51,205 nt of DNA, from positions 1 to 51,205 of the IMG/VR virus record IMGVR_UViG_3300034374_007207; one strand, written 5' to 3'. Made by a program: the position numbers and the translations under genes. Positions 51,001 to 51,205 of this stretch are shown in pieces (within the stretch, counting starts at the first letter, position 1; the number at the start of each line of letters is the position of its first letter). Source of the DNA: a virus. Below the pieces are notes generated by a model, which ran no database searches, was not told the origin of the DNA, and saw only the letters and a list, made by a program, of their open reading frames with translations.

Positions 51001-51205
51001 ATTCATAAAAGATATTTTCTTCTTCTAACCCTATTTCTACAAAAGTTTTATTTTTCTTATTATAGTAGTACTCTTTGAATTGTGCAAACAACTTATCAAT
51101 ATCAAAGTCAGATCCTGAAACCTCTACAATCTCTCTAGCAACAACAATAGCAGAACCATTAGTTACATTTATAAAGTCTACTATCCTTATAGATAATGAA
51201 GAGTG
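48095..51205 (-). CDS. Partial virion RNA polymerase, C-terminal part
   Basis: The frame is open to the right window edge with no start in the window, so the gene is cut. At 51109-51095 it encodes DFDID within SGSDFDIDKL, the metal-binding motif of crAss-like single-chain RNA polymerases (double-psi beta-barrel enzymes). About 1000 residues follow it, compatible with the C-terminal part of a polymerase of about 2000 residues. Downstream segments such as MGSRLIGASVLPN and SAIITAMTDNAKAQYAG appear conserved in such proteins as I recall. It would be packaged and used to transcribe early genes. The TTG at 51091 is not the start. Confidence 0.85.
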   Translation of the reverse strand, partial: HSSLSIRIVDFINVTNGSAIVVAREIVEVSGSDFDIDKLFAQFKEYYYNKKNKTFVEIGLEEENIFYEFIQYVNEKVNDPGTVYYEAYEKYVAQGNSLGQIKLDEFSREEAEALGMNEKAIIALTMIGMPITKVDFDAFEQQYGYYPFAAPLNNKILDQKAAMVSNKAITSVQKLYFDEEGNLTTRKKTLDGKNDLEDSGETIPAVALDPANMKPLEDVLKSFEKKFPEWKKTVLDETFDNDSITGALLAYINNQMGSRLIGASVLPNAYLPKLGTLGISVNVNFELLINGKVFKKYGAIKEKIIDENGNVTYGYRTQYVMSAIITAMTDNAKAQYAGKFNININSLSVLSNMVMLGVPLETGIMMTMNPYIVKTYGDEGTGKKFKRRLNQDIASLKTIMTDNNIKFENNVSNKTLEDLINSNMNLNDIIEKSKDGQKPNSEEKQFLSSLYSLLYNYRRASDISDYNYNLGVLFGIQKGVKKTSELDQIESAIEKLGLEEETLDAKKHPYNAKKLFVDEGVALNKIIKKNYEIYNDIKTTVLPELVLTQTPQFKDLYNALIDDVISYATSKGRERLKYDLASYLNVKMYMKNMQGDPSIGGLLNANSYIHPFSNGNKNTKSISDVILEKIDELDIEGNFLLDEFINYVDYTDNADGINMLKNNLTSKIPDNRKQDILDDFNKLYRDENGGRDIALAIFHYLLAKDGMQRRYGSIMQAITSEVMGYTHNGKSYYTSVNEVFEKFKNSDITTEEMNEYFKEFAENYFIASSSYFSNDFGFKQIKVTQESIDEVQKVFEENKNLSESRIMGQLGYSTYVKDGRLVFNPYSLSADDSATASDVQVISPDISDEKLKSAKESMKKNFMYTARNSRLFKFAPYYQIVIDGVKTTYKLKKLLTSEGNQEIDFDNKAYLGFYAQYEEVKPVGSKAQWGAGFLFGDLMTNEDIIEKLEEEKNQSQEEQQGNEAITAVENLPDTKDKQKEVVRLIEKWMDENNLDPSDYIITDMESLAKMHADSYLGSEEEFFNYLKCNLTKNKPF

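Noticed and set aside
51089-51091. TTG as the start of the right-edge gene
   Set aside because: The frame stays open to the window end and encodes the DFDID motif upstream of the TTG, so this is an internal Leu codon.
1-51205. Alternative genetic code (stop-codon reassignment, as in some crAss-like phages)
   Set aside because: TAA, TAG and TGA all end genes at sensible places, and the long genes have no in-frame TAG or TGA.
1-51205. CRISPR array or insertion sequence
   Set aside because: No regularly spaced repeats and no transposase or terminal inverted repeats were seen.

Overview
The window looks like a large part of the genome of an AT-rich, tailed double-stranded DNA phage of the crAss-like group (Crassvirales), probably infecting a member of the Bacteroidota. 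Three things point there. The reading frame running off the right edge (minus strand) carries the DFDID metal-binding motif I know from crAss-like virion RNA polymerases. Genes fall into two blocks of opposite direction: replication on the plus strand (to about 34.06 kb) and virion/transcription on the minus strand (from 34.09 kb on). Start codons lack Shine-Dalgarno sequences and instead follow an A/T-rich leader ending in ATTATG, as is usual in Bacteroidota. All three stop codons are used normally, so there is no sign of recoding. No tRNA, rRNA, CRISPR array or insertion sequence was found.

Layout. (1) 1-149: partial minus-strand gene with GC-richer codons. (2) 150-7064: an early-looking block of small unknown genes separated by strongly structured spacers, including what I read as a complete type III hammerhead ribozyme (879-929), two small three-way-junction elements with T-arm-like hairpins (1521-1569, 2575-2611) and hairpins shortly upstream of several start codons; it ends at a strong terminator. 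(3) 7065-7541: a non-coding gap with three copies of TGCATAGCTAC. (4) 7542-12110: small, mostly unknown genes, two of them exported. (5) 12121-34061: tightly packed, often overlapping replication/recombination genes: glucosaminidase endolysin, RadC-like JAB protein, HNH protein, SNF2-type helicase, TM2 protein, uracil-DNA glycosylase, putative replication initiator, DnaB-like helicase, RecA-fold NTPase, SSB-like protein, TOPRIM primase, RusA-like resolvase, a metallopeptidase/VWA protein with a MoxR-type AAA+ ATPase, a PD-(D/E)XK exonuclease, family B DNA polymerase, MazG-like pyrophosphatase, zinc-ribbon proteins and a DUF932-like protein. (6) 34069-34093: bidirectional terminator between the convergent blocks. 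(7) 34092-35554: five very lysine-rich small proteins plus one 41-residue peptide. (8) 35566-41659: holin-like protein and a fibre/adhesin cluster. (9) 41663-51205: further basic small proteins, a 1926-residue multidomain protein and the C-terminal part of the RNA polymerase.

How it may work together (inference): the RNA polymerase and the giant protein are carried in the virion and enter the cell with the DNA; the polymerase transcribes early genes; early transcripts are then shaped by a self-cleaving ribozyme and hairpins. The plus-strand block supplies helicase, primase, SSB, polymerase, resolvase and exonuclease for a largely self-sufficient replisome. The minus-strand block makes the virion.
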